DNA of 64,000 nucleotides from Emiliania huxleyi CCMP1516 (GCF_000372725.1 NW_005198966.1:2131537-2195536); one strand, 5' to 3'; counted from the first letter of the stretch, positions 1-10,909 are shown. Made by a program: numbers and translations. The notes: generated from the letters alone by a model not told the origin.

Positions 1-216
1 TACGACAGCGACAACCCCTTCGAGCGGAAGCGGGGACTGCGGCAGCGGACCTCGCACTACTCGCCAGCGGCGGCGGGCGACACCGTGCACGCAGAGCTGC
101 ACCGCAAGCTCGGGGCCGCGAACCAACGGGAGGTGTGCACCCTCCTTCCCTCCCTCTCGTACATGTACGACCTGTGCGCCGCTCGCTTGTGGGTGAGAAC
201 GGAGTTCTCTGGGTAA
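1..216 (+). CDS. 3' part of an unknown gene (partial exon)
   Basis: An open frame runs in from the left edge and encodes about 71 residues ending at TAA (214-216). The peptide starts YDSDNPFERK and is otherwise unremarkable. The end of the exon is ambiguous: the bases around 210 read TCTGG|GTAAGC, a good GT splice donor, so the stop may lie in an intron and the gene may continue. I recognise no domain, and the direction is supported only by the open frame at high GC. Confidence 0.35.
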   Translation, partial: YDSDNPFERKRGLRQRTSHYSPAAAGDTVHAELHRKLGAANQREVCTLLPSLSYMYDLCAARLWVRTEFSG

Positions 217-406
217 GCTCAGCTGTGAACTTCCCTGTTGTTTGCTCTCCCTCCCTCCCTTACCCGGTTCATGACTTGCTAGCGGGACCTGAGTATTGTA
301 TTAAAATACTGTAAGGCCTATCGGTTCCCTGGGCGTTCACTATAGCGCTCGCTTGCACCGCAGAAAGAATTTTACGAGGCCGGTGCGCACGTGTCGTCAA
401 CGTCAT

Positions 407-480
407 CATCTGTCTCGCGTCCACCCATACCGCTTTGGTGCCCAGTCCGAGCCTGGCTGTTCTTCACCTTCCTACCTAAC
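407..480 (+). repeat. dispersed repeat R1, copy 1
   Basis: A segment with the core GTCCGAGCCTGGCTGTTCTT recurs at 5515-5580 (+) and, reverse-complemented, at 30283-30392 and 32057-32160. A short related piece lies at 32229-32250. The copies share the context CGTCCACCCATACCGC and, in the longer copies, a CGTGTCGTCATCATCTGT-like stretch. The rest of 217-916 holds C/T-rich tracts and repeat R2, with no gene seen. Confidence 0.75.
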
Positions 481-710
481 CCAAGCACGACACTGGGCAC
501 GGGACTGGCGCGCACTGGCACTAACACAGGTACACAGAAAAGAATTTTACAGGGGCGACAATGTGGGCGTGTTTTCTTTCTTTCTTTCTCTAGGCACGGG
601 ACTGGCGCGCACTGAAAAGTTTCCAAAAGCACTAGAATTTTACAAAGGCTCTTGACAGGGTGGCCCGCCACAGCGACCCCTGGAATTGCGACTTGCCGCT
701 TTCGCACGAG

Positions 711-842
711 TTTGAAAAGGGCGACGGACGCTTGCGTCCTAGCCTCCAACAAAGCCTCCCCGGCGCAGAGGGGCCCCCGGAGGGATGCACAACCGACCCA
801 CGCCACGCCGCTTGCGGCGGTCCTATCCCCAGCTCCGCTGAG
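711..842 (+). repeat. dispersed repeat R2, copy 1
   Basis: About 130 bp beginning TTTGAAAAGGGCGACGGACG and ending CCCAGCTCCGCTGAGG recurs at 45810-45946 with only a few differences, and reverse-complemented and shortened at 25590-25680. It contains the inverted pair CCGCTTGCGGCGG. It ends about 75 bp before the CMS1-like start codon, so it may be part of that gene's upstream region. Confidence 0.8.
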
Positions 843-916
843 GTGCGTGCGTTATTCTTGGCTCATCGTCGACGAGGAGCGCACGCCACCCAACGAGCCC
901 AACGAGCCACCCAACG

Positions 917-1642
917 ATGTCGGTTGCGCCACCCAACGAGCCGCCGACTCGAGAGCAGGTCCGGGCAGCCCTTCCAGAGACCAGCATCGCCGTCTCGCTG
1001 CCAGAGAGCCTCCGGCCAGTGCAAGCACCCGCTGATCTGGTCAAGGCGATCGTTGCGTTGCTCGGCGCCGCACAAAAATCGGCCGGAGCTCCGTCCAAGG
1101 CGGCCGGTCGATTTGCTGTGCTGCTCGTCACTCCTTCCGCCCCACGCGCTGCGTCTTTGTGCGGATTGCTGTCTCGTGCAGGCCTCAAGGTTGCCAAGCT
1201 CTTTGCGAGGCACCTCACCGTCGATGAGCAGGCCGCCTTCCTCTCGACGCATGCGGTCGACGTCGCGGTCGGCACGCCCAACCGCCTCTGCCGCCTCTGC
1301 CGTGACGGGCTGGTCGACCTCTCGGCGCTGCGGTACGTTGTGGTTGATGCGACGCCCGATGCCAAGCAGCAGACCATCTTCAGCCCCGCGGGCAAGGGCA
1401 AGGGGCGCCGGCCGGACGCAGCCGAGCTCGCCGCCCTCCTCACAACGGGCAGCTTTGTGGATCGGCTGCTCAAACCGCGCGCCCCAGTGCTCTGTCCGGT
1501 CGTGCTGCCGACGCCGGCGGCGCTCGAGGCGGCTACGCCCGTGAGCGTGCGGCTGCAGGGGCGCGGGCGCGGGCGCGGGCGCGGGGGCAGACGCGGTGGC
1601 GGTGCGGCCATCAAGAAGGCTAGGCGGCCAAAGGGCAGCTGA
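917..1642 (+). CDS. CMSS1: CMS1-like small-subunit ribosome biogenesis protein
   Basis: A single-exon 241-residue protein. Its middle resembles the Cms1/CMSS1 family, proteins of the 90S pre-ribosome (U3 processome) in the nucleolus whose fold recalls a degraded DEAD-box helicase. The family signature is readable: VLLVTPSAPRA, then KLFARHLTVDEQAAFL, then VDVAVGTPNRLCRL, then LRYVVVDATPDAKQQT. The family spacing of the last two blocks is kept. The C-terminus is an RG-rich basic tail (RGRGRGRGGRRGGG then KKARRPK), typical of nucleolar RNA-binding proteins. The chosen ATG is the first that keeps the whole conserved region. The N-terminal acidic segment of animal CMSS1 is short here. Assignment is by motif recognition only. 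Confidence 0.82.
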   Translation: MSVAPPNEPPTREQVRAALPETSIAVSLPESLRPVQAPADLVKAIVALLGAAQKSAGAPSKAAGRFAVLLVTPSAPRAASLCGLLSRAGLKVAKLFARHLTVDEQAAFLSTHAVDVAVGTPNRLCRLCRDGLVDLSALRYVVVDATPDAKQQTIFSPAGKGKGRRPDAAELAALLTTGSFVDRLLKPRAPVLCPVVLPTPAALEAATPVSVRLQGRGRGRGRGGRRGGGAAIKKARRPKGS

Positions 1643-2120
1643 AGCTGCGCTCACAGATCCTACGACTCCATGGAGTATTCACTCCCGTTCCTCACCTGCT
1701 ACAGCCTACACGTCCAGCGATCCGCCGATCCTCCCCCAGTGCCCAGAGATCGGATACAAGGTACGCCGCGTGTGTGTGCGCGTCGGCGGTGTGTAACCTT
1801 TGGTCCGTAAAAACAACTACGCCCACCCTTACCGTGACGTAGTTGGTTGCAGCACGATGCTCTGTGTGCGCCGATCCGGGTGTAATACATATACGTGTTG
1901 TCTCGTTGCGAGTCTTGAGAGAGGTGTCAGGTGAGATATACGAGAGAGGAGGGGCGGGGGGGAGCCAGGACGCATGCGGCATGCGCAGGAGACAATATAA
2001 TCCGAAGTGTTGGCTGCCGCCACCGGGCCAGGGGAGACCACATGGAGAGAGAAGCCTCTGTGCCAATCTCTGCCAGATGAGCACCGTGGCGCATCGACCG
2101 TCTCGTAGCCCTGCTCTGTG
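1643..2120. other. intergenic, no gene seen
   Basis: This lies between the converging ends of the CMS1-like gene and the GH31 gene. It is less GC-rich than its neighbours and contains no convincing conserved frame. The open frames crossing it are antisense extensions of the GH31 tail. Confidence 0.5.
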
Positions 2121-5100
2121 CTACGGGTGCGGCCTTTTGCCAACAACAAGCTCGAGGCGAAGATCAGCCGCGGGGGCGATGCTCTGCACCGGTCGCTTCT
2201 CGCCTGGCGGCAAGACGACGTTGATGGTCTGGAGAGGGCAGCTCCATGCCGACTCTGGCCAAACTGCGGCCGCGGCGACGTGGAGAGACCCGTCCCGTGC
2301 CGTCACTGAGACACTCAGCTGCGTGCCTGCACCCTGCGCCGCGTCCGACACGCCGTCGTCCTCGACCCAGCATGCCTCCGCCGCCACGCCGTCGAACGCG
2401 GGATCGGGTGGCAGCGGAAACACGCGCACCGTGCGGCTGATGCCTCCGTCGAGGGCGGAGCGCGCCTCCGGATCGGCGAGCGGCACGCAGCAGCCTACCC
2501 ATCAGGAAGCTCCTCAGTACCGCGCTCCATCCTTCTGCTCCGCGCGGGCCACGCCCGCCGGCAGCGGCGAGGAGCGGGATGCGGTCGAGCGGCGCATCCA
2601 GCGTCAGCGTCTCTCCGCCGGGATGCCAAGCTCCGCCGTGCCAGTCCCACCAGCCGCGGCCGCCATTCTGAGGGAGGTAGACGTCGCGCCGCCGCTCGCC
2701 TGCGTCGAGCACGTTGGCAACGAGCAGCGCCGGGCCGCACATGAAGTCGTCGCTGGGTCGCCAGCAGCGGTCGTCCTCCTCAAAGTCGAACCAGGTCGGC
2801 CGCAGCGGCGGCACGCACTCGTCGCGCGCCGAGCGAAGGAGCGAGTAGAGGTACGGGATCAGCGCGTAGCGGAAGCGGATGGCGTCGAGCACCAGCGCCG
2901 CCACGCCAGGGTGGAGCCAAGCCGACGTCGGAGGCCCGCCCGCGTTCCACGAGTGGATCGTGAAGCGAGGGTGGAAGACGCCGCTCTGTACCCACCGGAC
3001 GAGCATCTCGGCCGGCGGCGGCGGGCCGGCGAAGCCGCCGACGTCGTGCCCGGTGTTGAAGCAACCGGAGAGGCCTACACGCGCGTCACACACTGGGCTC
3101 CCGGACGGGGCCGGTGTGGGCCCGGAGCGCAGGGGCGAGGTGCCGAGGCCGAGCCCCATCCACAAGTTGTACCGCAGAGTCTTCCACTCGGTGTAGTTGT
3201 CGCCGCTCCAGGTCTGCACGTAGCGCTGCATGCCCGGCATCCCGCTCCGCGAGATGAGCCACGGCCGCTCGCCCGGCGCGTGCGCGCGCTGCGCCCGCCA
3301 AGACGCCTGGCACATGAGCAGCGCGTGCAAGGGCCGCACCAGCCGGAGCGGCACGCGCCGCCCAAACCCGTGGCAGAGGGCGTGCTCGTCCTCGATCGCA
3401 TACTCGTTGTTGTCATTCCAGGTGCCGACGATGCCGCGCCGCAGCAGCGCCGCGGCCACGCGGTCTTGCCACCACGCGGCGGCGGCCGGGTTCGTAAAGT
3501 CGAGGTGCGAGCCTGAGGGCGGGCCAGGCGGGCGAGAGGTCGGACACGCACGTGCGCGCTCTGGCGCTGCGCGCTGCCCGCATTGCGCGCGGCGCACCGT
3601 CCGCGTCCCAAAACATGGACCGCTCGGGCGAGTACGCCGCTGCCGACGGCGTGGAGGGCCAAAACACCGCGCCCGAGGAGGGAGGCGCACCCGCCGCCGC
3701 CGCGGAGGCCGCGCCCGAGGCGCCGACGAAGAGGGCCGCCGCAGCGCAGGCGGCGTACTCGGGGTGGTCGACCAAGAGGCAGGGCCTGCGAGGCGGCGCG
3801 AGCTCCGTCGCTGCCGGGCCACAGCCTCTCGCCGGGCGTGGGGCTGGGGCGTGAGGCTGGGGCGTGGGGCTGGGGCGTGGGGCTGGGGCGTGGGGCCACG
3901 GGCGGCGGAGACTTGATGTTGGCGGCGAGGCGCACGCCAGCGGCGGCATAAGCGGCGGCGAGCCCGTCCGGGTCGGGCACCTTGCCGCTGTTCCACGTGA
4001 AGACGTGCCGGCGGCCGGCGGCGGAGGAGGAGTAGCCGCTGGAGAGCTGGAAGGAGGAGAGCGGCACCTGCCTCGCCGCGCACTCGGCGAGAAAGGCCTC
4101 GAGCTGCCTCTGGGCGTCGGGCGCATCGGTGAAGGCCATCGTCGAGCCTGCGGCGGGGGCGTGGAGGGGCGTGGAGAGGTCGGTGGAGGCGTGTGGGGCG
4201 GCCAGGCCATGGAGGGGGCGCGGCAGGGAGGGTCGCTCGCCCGAGTAGCCGAGCGACCAGCGCGGCGGCAGCAGCGTCTCGCCGGTCAGCCACGAGAAGC
4301 GGGCCTAGTGCTGACAGCCTCTCGGCGATAGCTCATGACTCACACCCCTGAGTCTCGCCGCTCCGCCACCGAGGAGCGGGCCGTCACGCTGCGTACCCTC
4401 GGCCCGAGCAGCACGTAGTAGTCGAGGTCGCCGCACTCGGCCTGGTAGCTCGCGAAGAGGCCGTGGTAGTTGTTGAGCTCGCACCCAAAGTCGAGCGCCG
4501 CCCGCGCCATCGAGTCGTAAAAGACACCTGACGGCAGCACCGCCTCCGCGGCTTACCGAGCCACTGTGAGAGCTGCCCTCGCGCGTCGCCTGGGATGAGG
4601 CGCACCGTACGCGCCGCCCCCCCCGCGAGAGACCGCGCGCAGCGGCGGCGGCTCGCCGTGCCCGTCCGGACCGAGCGCCTCCGGAGGCTCCCCCGTCCCG
4701 GAAGGGTCGGCGGAGCTCGCGCACGGCTTGCCGATGTAAAAGGGGTAAAACTTGTAGAGCGGATCGCTCCGCTCGGCGTCGTACCCCATGGCGTCGACGC
4801 AGCGCAGGTCGAATCGCCGGCCCGCGCGGTTGAGAGCTCCGCTGCGCTCGCCGCACCCAAAGTAGGCGTCGCCTCGCCGGCGGGAGACGTAGTGCGAGAC
4901 TCGGCCGTCGGCGCCGACGTAGTACGCACCCGTCGGGCGATCGCGCAACAGGAGCTTCCAATCACCAGTCGCCTCGTCATGCCACGCCCATGTCAGCCTG
5001 AGCGGCTCGCCCACGGCAGTACCCACCGTGACACGCAGGCGGCCGGTCGACAAGCGAACGGAGCCATCGACGGTACGCTCGAGCGTGGTGTCGGGCATCG

Positions 5101-5329
5101 CAAAGCCTTCGGTGCTCTCCTTGGGCCTACCTTCCTCGGGGAGCGACGCCATTCCGGGAGCGACCATCCACGAACGGTCTAGCGCACGGCCCGATGGGCG
5201 GAGAAGCGAGACCCGGATGATGTCAACCTCGACGCACGTAAGGCTAAGAGTCAGACCCCCGCCGATGTCTAGCGTGCAGCCGCCCTTGTGTTCGGTGAGT
5301 CGCGGCTCGCGAACGAGGCGAGCAAGCAT
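2121..5329 (-). CDS. glycoside hydrolase family 31 (alpha-glucosidase-like), 8 exons
   Basis: Predicted retaining alpha-glycosidase of family GH31, 824 residues. Exons on the minus strand: 5329-4732, 4527-4397, 4304-4241, 4147-3913, 3785-3598, 3512-3144, 3074-2559, 2494-2121; all phases close. The N-terminal beta-sandwich holds the FGCGERSG and DPLYKFYPFYI signatures, then LTGETLLPPRWSLGYSG and NIKPCLLVDHPEY of the barrel. The nucleophile Asp is in GTWNDNNE and the acid/base Asp in TWSGDN, followed by GHDVGGF and HPRFTIHSWN. No clear signal peptide is seen, so a cytosolic or unusual location is possible. Four of seven introns start with GC (4731, 4240, 3143, 2558). The 3786-3912 intron holds a GGCGTGGGGCTG minisatellite. 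Substrate (glucose, xylose or galactose) cannot be fixed from sequence. Confidence 0.88.
3835..3896. repeat. intronic minisatellite (GGCGTGGGGCTG)n
   Basis: About five imperfect copies of a 12-bp G-rich unit lie inside GH31 intron 3786-3912. They are outside the coding frame in the exon model. Confidence 0.8.
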
Positions 5330-5514
5330 CGTTTGTTGTTGAATTTTGGCGTTCGAGCTGGCTGGGTGTGTGTGATGAGTGTGTGTGTGCTGGGGGGGGG
5401 CGACAGGGGGGACGTGGCCCTGAGTGATGTGTACGCCCACTCAGGGTGTGTGGCAGCCCGCTGGCTGTGTGTCTTGTGAGCTTGTTTGTGTCTGTGTGTC
5501 GCTCGAGCGTGTCG

Positions 5515-5770
5515 TGATGTCTCGCGTCCACCCATACCGCGTTGGTGTCCAGTCCGAGCCTGGCTGTTCTTCGCCTTTCTATCAATCAATCAGCTCACTG
5601 GCACTAACACAGAATCGGCGAGGGACTGCGAAGAGAGATAGGAAGAGGCAGACGGCCAAGAGGGTGGGCGACGGCTAGCAACACACCTTCCTTCCCGTGA
5701 AATCCCTGTGTGGTGGCGGCGTGCCGTCCTCCCATCCCTCCTTTGGGTTGTCTGTTTTCTCTCTTTCTTT
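5515..5770. repeat. dispersed repeats R1 (copy 2) and R3 (copy 1)
   Basis: 5515-5580 repeats the R1 core. 5611-5770 is R3: GGCGAGGGACTGCGAAGAG, then GGGTGGGCGACGGCTAGC, then AAATCCCTGTGTGGTGGCGG and CCGTCCTCCCATCCCTCC. R3 recurs at 25438-25525 (first half) and 29788-29880 (second half). It lies just upstream of the GH31 start, so it occupies that gene's promoter region. Confidence 0.75.
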
Positions 5771-5901
5771 CTCTGGGCACTAACACAAGAAATCACGACT
5801 CTCGAAAAAAAACACAGGAACACCCGCGGAAATAAACTTCAAGGCACCGGACGCGACCGGCCTCAAAGGGGTTCTGGGGGTCCGGCCTCCTCGCGCGAGG
5901 C

Positions 5902-6138
5902 ATGGGTTTCTCTAAAGCCCTCAACAACTACAAGGGAGCGGTCACGACAAACGGCAAAACTTCAAGGCTTTTTATGTCCTCGTACCTCGAGAATGGCAGC
6001 CGAACTTGTGATGGGGATATCGAGGGGTCCCGTACCATGCGGAATCGACCCTATCCAGTGCTCAAGTGCTCAAGTGATGGGATACCCTCGGAATCCAACT
6101 GCATCCGACGGCGGCCGAAATTGTTTTTTGTTACTTAA
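5902..6138 (+). CDS. possible exon or gene fragment, unknown
   Basis: A 78-codon open frame whose first 40 residues (FSKALNNYKGAV, then LFMSSYLENGSRTCDGD) read like real protein, perhaps one piece of a secreted cysteine-containing domain. From 6019 the frame runs into dispersed repeat R4, so the end is not native. No start or splice context decides its limits. It may be a relic broken by repeat insertion. Confidence 0.2.
   Translation: MGFSKALNNYKGAVTTNGKTSRLFMSSYLENGSRTCDGDIEGSRTMRNRPYPVLKCSSDGIPSESNCIRRRPKLFFVT
6019..6072 (+). repeat. dispersed repeat R4, copy 1
   Basis: About 54 bp (GAGGGGTCCCGTACCA, then CGGAATCGACCCTATCCAGT) recurs at 7456-7510 with one or two changes, 1.4 kb downstream in the same orientation. 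The second copy lies just before the transporter start codon. Confidence 0.85.
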
Positions 6139-6692
6139 TCTGAAAGGGTTGTGAACACAAAAGGATAAGCGCTGTCTCTACTCAGCTGCTCCGCTTGACT
6201 TACTTACTTTATCTATGAATGAAGCGTGAACAGCGTCACGAGTTTGACAGCGTTCCTTTGAACGATCTCGGTGAAGCTTGGGGGTTATGCGATAATCACT
6301 GTGATTTTGTGTGAGCTCTGTGTCTTGCCTTACCAACAACAACCTAACATGATCTGCTATCAACGAACCTAAAACAAACATACCCCAAAATAACACACCC
6401 GGGACGGGTTGTCGGTTGAACTAGCGCTGAGTGTGTTACGTGCTTTGTGCGTGTGTAGTACGTCCTGAAGTTGCTTTGTCTGCGTCTTCGCCCGGCCTCC
6501 CCGCCCGCTCCGGTCAAGATGTGAGCGCACCGCACCACTCTCCACTGTCTCTCACAGGTGATAGAAGAGGCACAACTCTCAGTGAGAGAACGATGGGCTT
6601 GCCCATCCCGGAGTGGTTCGATACATAAATCCGAGACGGTGTGAGGGGAGGCGTCCCGGCGGTCTCAGGCCCAGTGAGGTAGTGCGCCAGAC

Positions 6693-6870
6693 TCTGAGGG
6701 AGGGTGTAGAGGATGTAGAGTGTAGAGCGCTGTAGAGCTGTAGAGATGTAGAGCGCTCTGGAGAGCTGTAGAGCTGTAGAGCGCTCTGGAGCGCTGTAGA
6801 AGAGCGGCTGTAGAGCTCTACATCCGGCGCGTGACGATGTGAGTCGCCTGTAGAGCGATGTAGAGGCGCT
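6693..6870. repeat. TGTAGAGCGC palindromic tandem repeat R5, copy 1
   Basis: A stretch starting TCTGAGGGAGGGTG continues as many copies of TGTAGAG and TGTAGAGCGCT, some inverted as CTCTACA, so it can fold on itself. The same lead-in and motif occur at 53883-53985, where the repeat supplies the stop codon of a protease gene. Confidence 0.85.
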
Positions 6871-6939
6871 CTACAACGTGAAATCTCTACAACAAACTCT
6901 ACATCATAAGGGGCGAACGAGGCACGGTCGCTCTCCGAC

Positions 6940-7209
6940 ATGAGGCGCGTTGCACTTGCCAGTGCTGCCCTGGCCTTCTGTCTGCCCGCCCAATGGGTGG
7001 CAGGTGCCTCTGCTGCTGTGGTATGCCTCACGGCTGCGACTGGCCGGCGCCTCGGCGCGTCAGCTCGGCTTGGCGCAGCGATCGTGGCCAGCGCAACTCG
7101 CCTGGACTCAACGCTCAGCCAGGAGCTCCCGCACGCGCTGGCGCGAGTCACTGCTAAAGAAGCACAGCGACGAATGCGGCACCGGCGACGCATGGGAGGC
7201 TGGTCATGA
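6940..7209 (+). CDS. possible small secreted protein, unknown
   Basis: An 89-residue frame begins MRRVALASAALAFC and has a hydrophobic N-terminus resembling a signal peptide (to about residue 25), then a basic C-terminal half without recognisable domain. It starts right after repeat R5. The overlapping frame on the same strand extends into the transporter, so this could equally be 5' sequence of that gene. Confidence 0.22.
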   Translation: MRRVALASAALAFCLPAQWVAGASAAVVCLTAATGRRLGASARLGAAIVASATRLDSTLSQELPHALARVTAKEAQRRMRHRRRMGGWS

Positions 7210-7455
7210 CGCTACAGCGCTCTATCTACACTCTCCCTCAGGCCAGACTATCCCGGATCCTGCTGAACAAGCTCCTCTTGTAGCTCGATCGGTCACACCG
7301 CCACCACCGCCGACGTCTCCTGGCGAGATGATGGAGAGAGAGGGGGGACGACACTGCTTCTTTCTGCAGCGACCAGCGTGCGTGCACCCACCTCGATCCT
7401 TTACCGTGTTTGTTATGACCCCCCCCAATGAACACACCAGTGAGGGAGGGCGAGA

Positions 7456-7510
7456 CGATCGAGGGGTCCCGTACCACGCGGAATCGACCCTATCCAGTGC
7501 TCAAGTGCCG
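7456..7510 (+). repeat. dispersed repeat R4, copy 2
   Basis: Near-identical to 6019-6072. It ends about 100 bp before the transporter ATG at 7607 and may lie in its promoter or 5' UTR. Confidence 0.85.
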
Positions 7511-7606
7511 GCGGCCGAGTGCTCGCCCTGGACACACTCGATTCCTGCATCGGCCCTCCTCGGCGCTTTTTCGCGTAAAACGCCAAACCGCGACGTGCGC
7601 TCTCCG

Positions 7607-10583
7607 ATGAATACCTCAGGACGGTCCTCGGCCTCAGCCGCGAGTTCCGGCTCCGCGGGTTCCGCCTCGTCTGGCTCGTCTGGCTCCTCATTCTCAAACA
7701 CCGGCAACACTGCTGCGGAGAGGAGCGAGAGCTTCGAGGCAATGCGGCAGCACAAAGCCCAGTTCAGCAACTGCGTCGAGCAGCCCAGCGGATCAGGCAA
7801 CTTCATCCTACCACTGCGCAAGAAGCTGCTATACGCGATGCCAGGCCTCGGGTACTACATGATCCGTTACCTGCGGACGACTCAGATGAAGAAATTCTAT
7901 GCAGGCCACTGCGCAACACCCTCGAACACCGCAATTTCAGCCCCTCAGCCCCTCAGCCCCTCCGCAGATTGGCTCGGCGTACCTCTTTGGTGGATCGCCT
8001 TTGTCGTCGCGCTGGCGGTGTCTCTCGACGCGCTTACCGACCCGCTGATTGGTTACCTGAGCGACTCGAGTCGTTGCACGATACGCGGCAAGCCGATGCG
8101 GCGCAGGCCATTCATAGCAGTCGGATCGCTACTGCTCTGCTGCCTTTACCTACTGCTCTGGTCGCCGTGCCTGTTTTTTGGCAGCGAGTGCGGAGTCCGG
8201 ACTCCGCACATCTGCGACTCCGCCGCCCCAATTTCTGGGCCGGCTCCTCACTACTTTCTGGTCCTCTACGTTCTCTACTTCTGCTCACTGGGTCTCACGC
8301 TCATCCCGTACGAGGCGCTTGGGGCTGAGCTCACTCCGGGCCATCGCGACAGGTCCAACCTCATGGCGACCTATTTTGCAGCGACTGTGATTGGCATTCT
8401 GTTGGCCATTGTTGCCCCTATGCTGGTGAACAAGGACTCAGGTGCCCATATTTGCACACCATCACTCAGCGTGCGGAGATGCTCACCCTTCCTGCCTTCC
8501 ACCCGACAGACACAGGCCTGCTCGTATTTGCATCAATAGCGTGCGCAATCTTTGGAGGCGGCGCTTGGGGAGTCGCTTGCACCATGGAGGAAAGAGCGCC
8601 GGAGCACGGCAATCCGCCGCCCGTGCCATCGATGCTGAACTGCTTGCGCAATCCGGTGTTTCGCGCGCTGCTCTTGAACCGCCTGATCGAATCAGTCGGC
8701 ATGGAAACGCAATTCACGGTGCGGGGACGGGAGTGTGGAGGACAGTAACCCTAATCCTAACCCTGACCCGGGAGGAGTTTAGGTCCTGCCATTCGTGGTG
8801 TCTTACGTGATTGATCCGGAATACGAGCGTGACGGCACCCCAGTTGTGGATGGTATGGATGAAGACACCGTGTTTACGCTCCTTGGTGGCGGCTTGCTGC
8901 TCTTCCAGCTGCTTTCGATCCCTCTGTGGCTCAAGCTTACCCATTGGAAGGGGAAGTACATGGCCTACCTCGTCTGGAACGTAGTCCAAGTCGTTAGTAT
9001 CGCGTTGAAGATCTTTGTGACTCACCATTCAATAGTGGCGGGTGCCATCTTCGCTGTGCGCTCCACTGCCCTCCCGGCCTGGTCCACTGGCAACGCGTTC
9101 ACGCAAGCGCCACGCAACTTGCTCAGGTGCTCTGGGGCATCGGCGGCGGGGGCTCTGAGTTCCTCATTCGAACGATCTTGGCCGACGTGTACGAGGTTAC
9201 CGTCGGTCTACCTGTCTACCTCCACCAACTCTCGTCTCACGGCTCCCTCTACTTGTAGCACGACCAGCTGATCACGGGCGAGAGGCGCGAGGGCGAGTTT
9301 GGCGTCTACATTGACTTCTTCGGGGAGAAGCTGCCGCAGATCCCCGGTCAAGTAGTGCCTTTGATGCTCATGTCGTCCCTCGGCTATGTCGCCAACCAGC
9401 ATCCGCAGCCGGCGTCCGTTGTGTGGCTGCTGAGGTCGCACCGTGGACGGCCTGGTTCCCTCGCTCCATCCACCCACGCTACAGACCTCCCGTGCGCCGC
9501 AGGCTATGCTTTTCGATCATCCCCGCCGCTACGGGACTGCTCGCCGTCCCCATTCTGCTATTTCTGTACCCAGCGGCCGCCAAGGATGATAAGAAATTCC
9601 TCGACGAGGTGCAAGCCGGCCTCGCGCGCCATCGAAAGGGCCTAGCCGCAGTCGACCCGGTGACGGGTAAAGTGTTGTTGCCGCCAGCGCAGCTCCAGGC
9701 CGCAGTTGACCCGCACGCTGTGCTCAAGGGAAAGAGTGGCAGCGTCGGCGTCGGTGGCGGCGACGGCGAGCAAGCGCGCATGCGAGGTCAGCGCGCGTGC
9801 GAGGCCTTCGACCACTTTGCTTTGTATGAGCTGCGTGCGGCGATCAACAGGGGCGAGAAGAAGGTGCTTGTCTTCATCACCGCGGTCCACACAGCATTGA
9901 CATTCCTCGCAATCTGTGCGCTCGTGGTATGGGCAGCCTTTGACTGGAAGCTCAACATCACAGGCAGCATGGCTGCCGCTCCAGCCTGCAGCGCAACGTC
10001 GCAGCCCGGCGTGCTCGATTCGGGAGGCTGCAGTGCGGGTTTTTACGGCGTGGCATGCGCGCTCGCGTGCCCGGGACTCGAACTGGTGGGGACGGAACCT
10101 TCCGAGTATGCTGGGCTGCCGTGCAGTGGGTTTGGCTCGTGCGATGCTAGTGGCGTTGCCGAAGCTGGGCTGACCGCTATCTGCGAGTGCGACGAGGGCT
10201 ACGCTGGGCCGGACTGCTCCGAACCAGCATCACCGGCGGAGGAGCCGCTCGCCTTCCTTCCGATCATCGTGGCCTTACTCGGGTTCTTCACCTTCCTCTT
10301 CTTCATATCGGTCTTGCGCCTGCGCGAGGCTGTCCGAATCCAAAGCGCCGGGCAGTTTGTGGTTGGGGGGCGAGACGTGACGCTTGAGGTGGCCGCTCCA
10401 ACCTCCCCTCATTGCACTTCTCCTTTCCCTCTTCCGACTTCTCACGCTCGCCCTCGAAACCCCGCCCCACAGACCATCGCTGTGCGCGTCTCGCAGCTCA
10501 CCGACGTGTCGCCCATCGAGACCAATATTCGCGCCTCGACCTACGAAGGGGAAGCGACTCGCGGCAGCGTGAGGTGGATTTGA
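7607..10583 (+). CDS. GPH-type MFS sugar symporter with C-terminal EGF-like module, 8 exons
   Basis: Predicted 839-residue cation-coupled transporter of the glycoside-pentoside-hexuronide class. Exons 7607-7904, 7968-8425, 8470-8718, 8783-9055, 9127-9195, 9259-9434, 9503-10388, 10473-10583; all phases close. Family marks are LTDPLIGYLSDSSR followed by RRRPFI, and PYEALGAELTPGHRDR followed by LMATYFA, within about a dozen hydrophobic segments. The N-terminus is a Ser-rich cytosolic stretch. After the last core helices come a soluble loop, a helix (VFITAVHTALTFLAICALVV), a cysteine-rich EGF-like block (CSGFGSCDAS, then CECDEGYAGPDCS), and a final helix (FLPIIVALLGFFTFLFFISV). Intron 7905-7967 starts with GC; the other six use GT. 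Intron 8719-8782 contains telomere-like DNA. The substrate is unknown. The EGF tail is unusual for this family. Confidence 0.88.
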
Positions 10584-10909
10584 ACTGTTCGGAAAAGCGA
10601 TGTGACGATGATACCTCAGCTCCGCGTATCTCCGAACCGATTTTCACACTTCCAAAATCGTATTCCGAAAAGTCACACTCTGAGGTTCTCTCTGTTGGAC
10701 GGGTCAGGGGCGGTGGGGGCGAATCGTCGTGGGGAACACGAATCGCGTGGGGAACACATATCGGGGTTGTTCATGCAAAGCCAACCAGAGATGCATTGTG
10801 TGTTTTTGCGCGCGCTTCTCAGCGCTCTCGCTTAATCGCTTCTCCACGCGCGCGCTCTCAGAGAAGTGTGACGGCGTCAGTCTAGTAGGCGATCCACCCC
10901 TGAATGCAC

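Noticed and set aside
823..1654. Minus-strand 263-codon frames
   Set aside because: They are antisense to the CMS1-like gene, which shows the conserved family blocks.
8426..8469. Apparent frameshift in the symporter gene
   Set aside because: A 44-nt GT-AG intron (CTG|GTGAAC to CAG|CGT) restores the frame and the protein exactly, so no mutation is needed.
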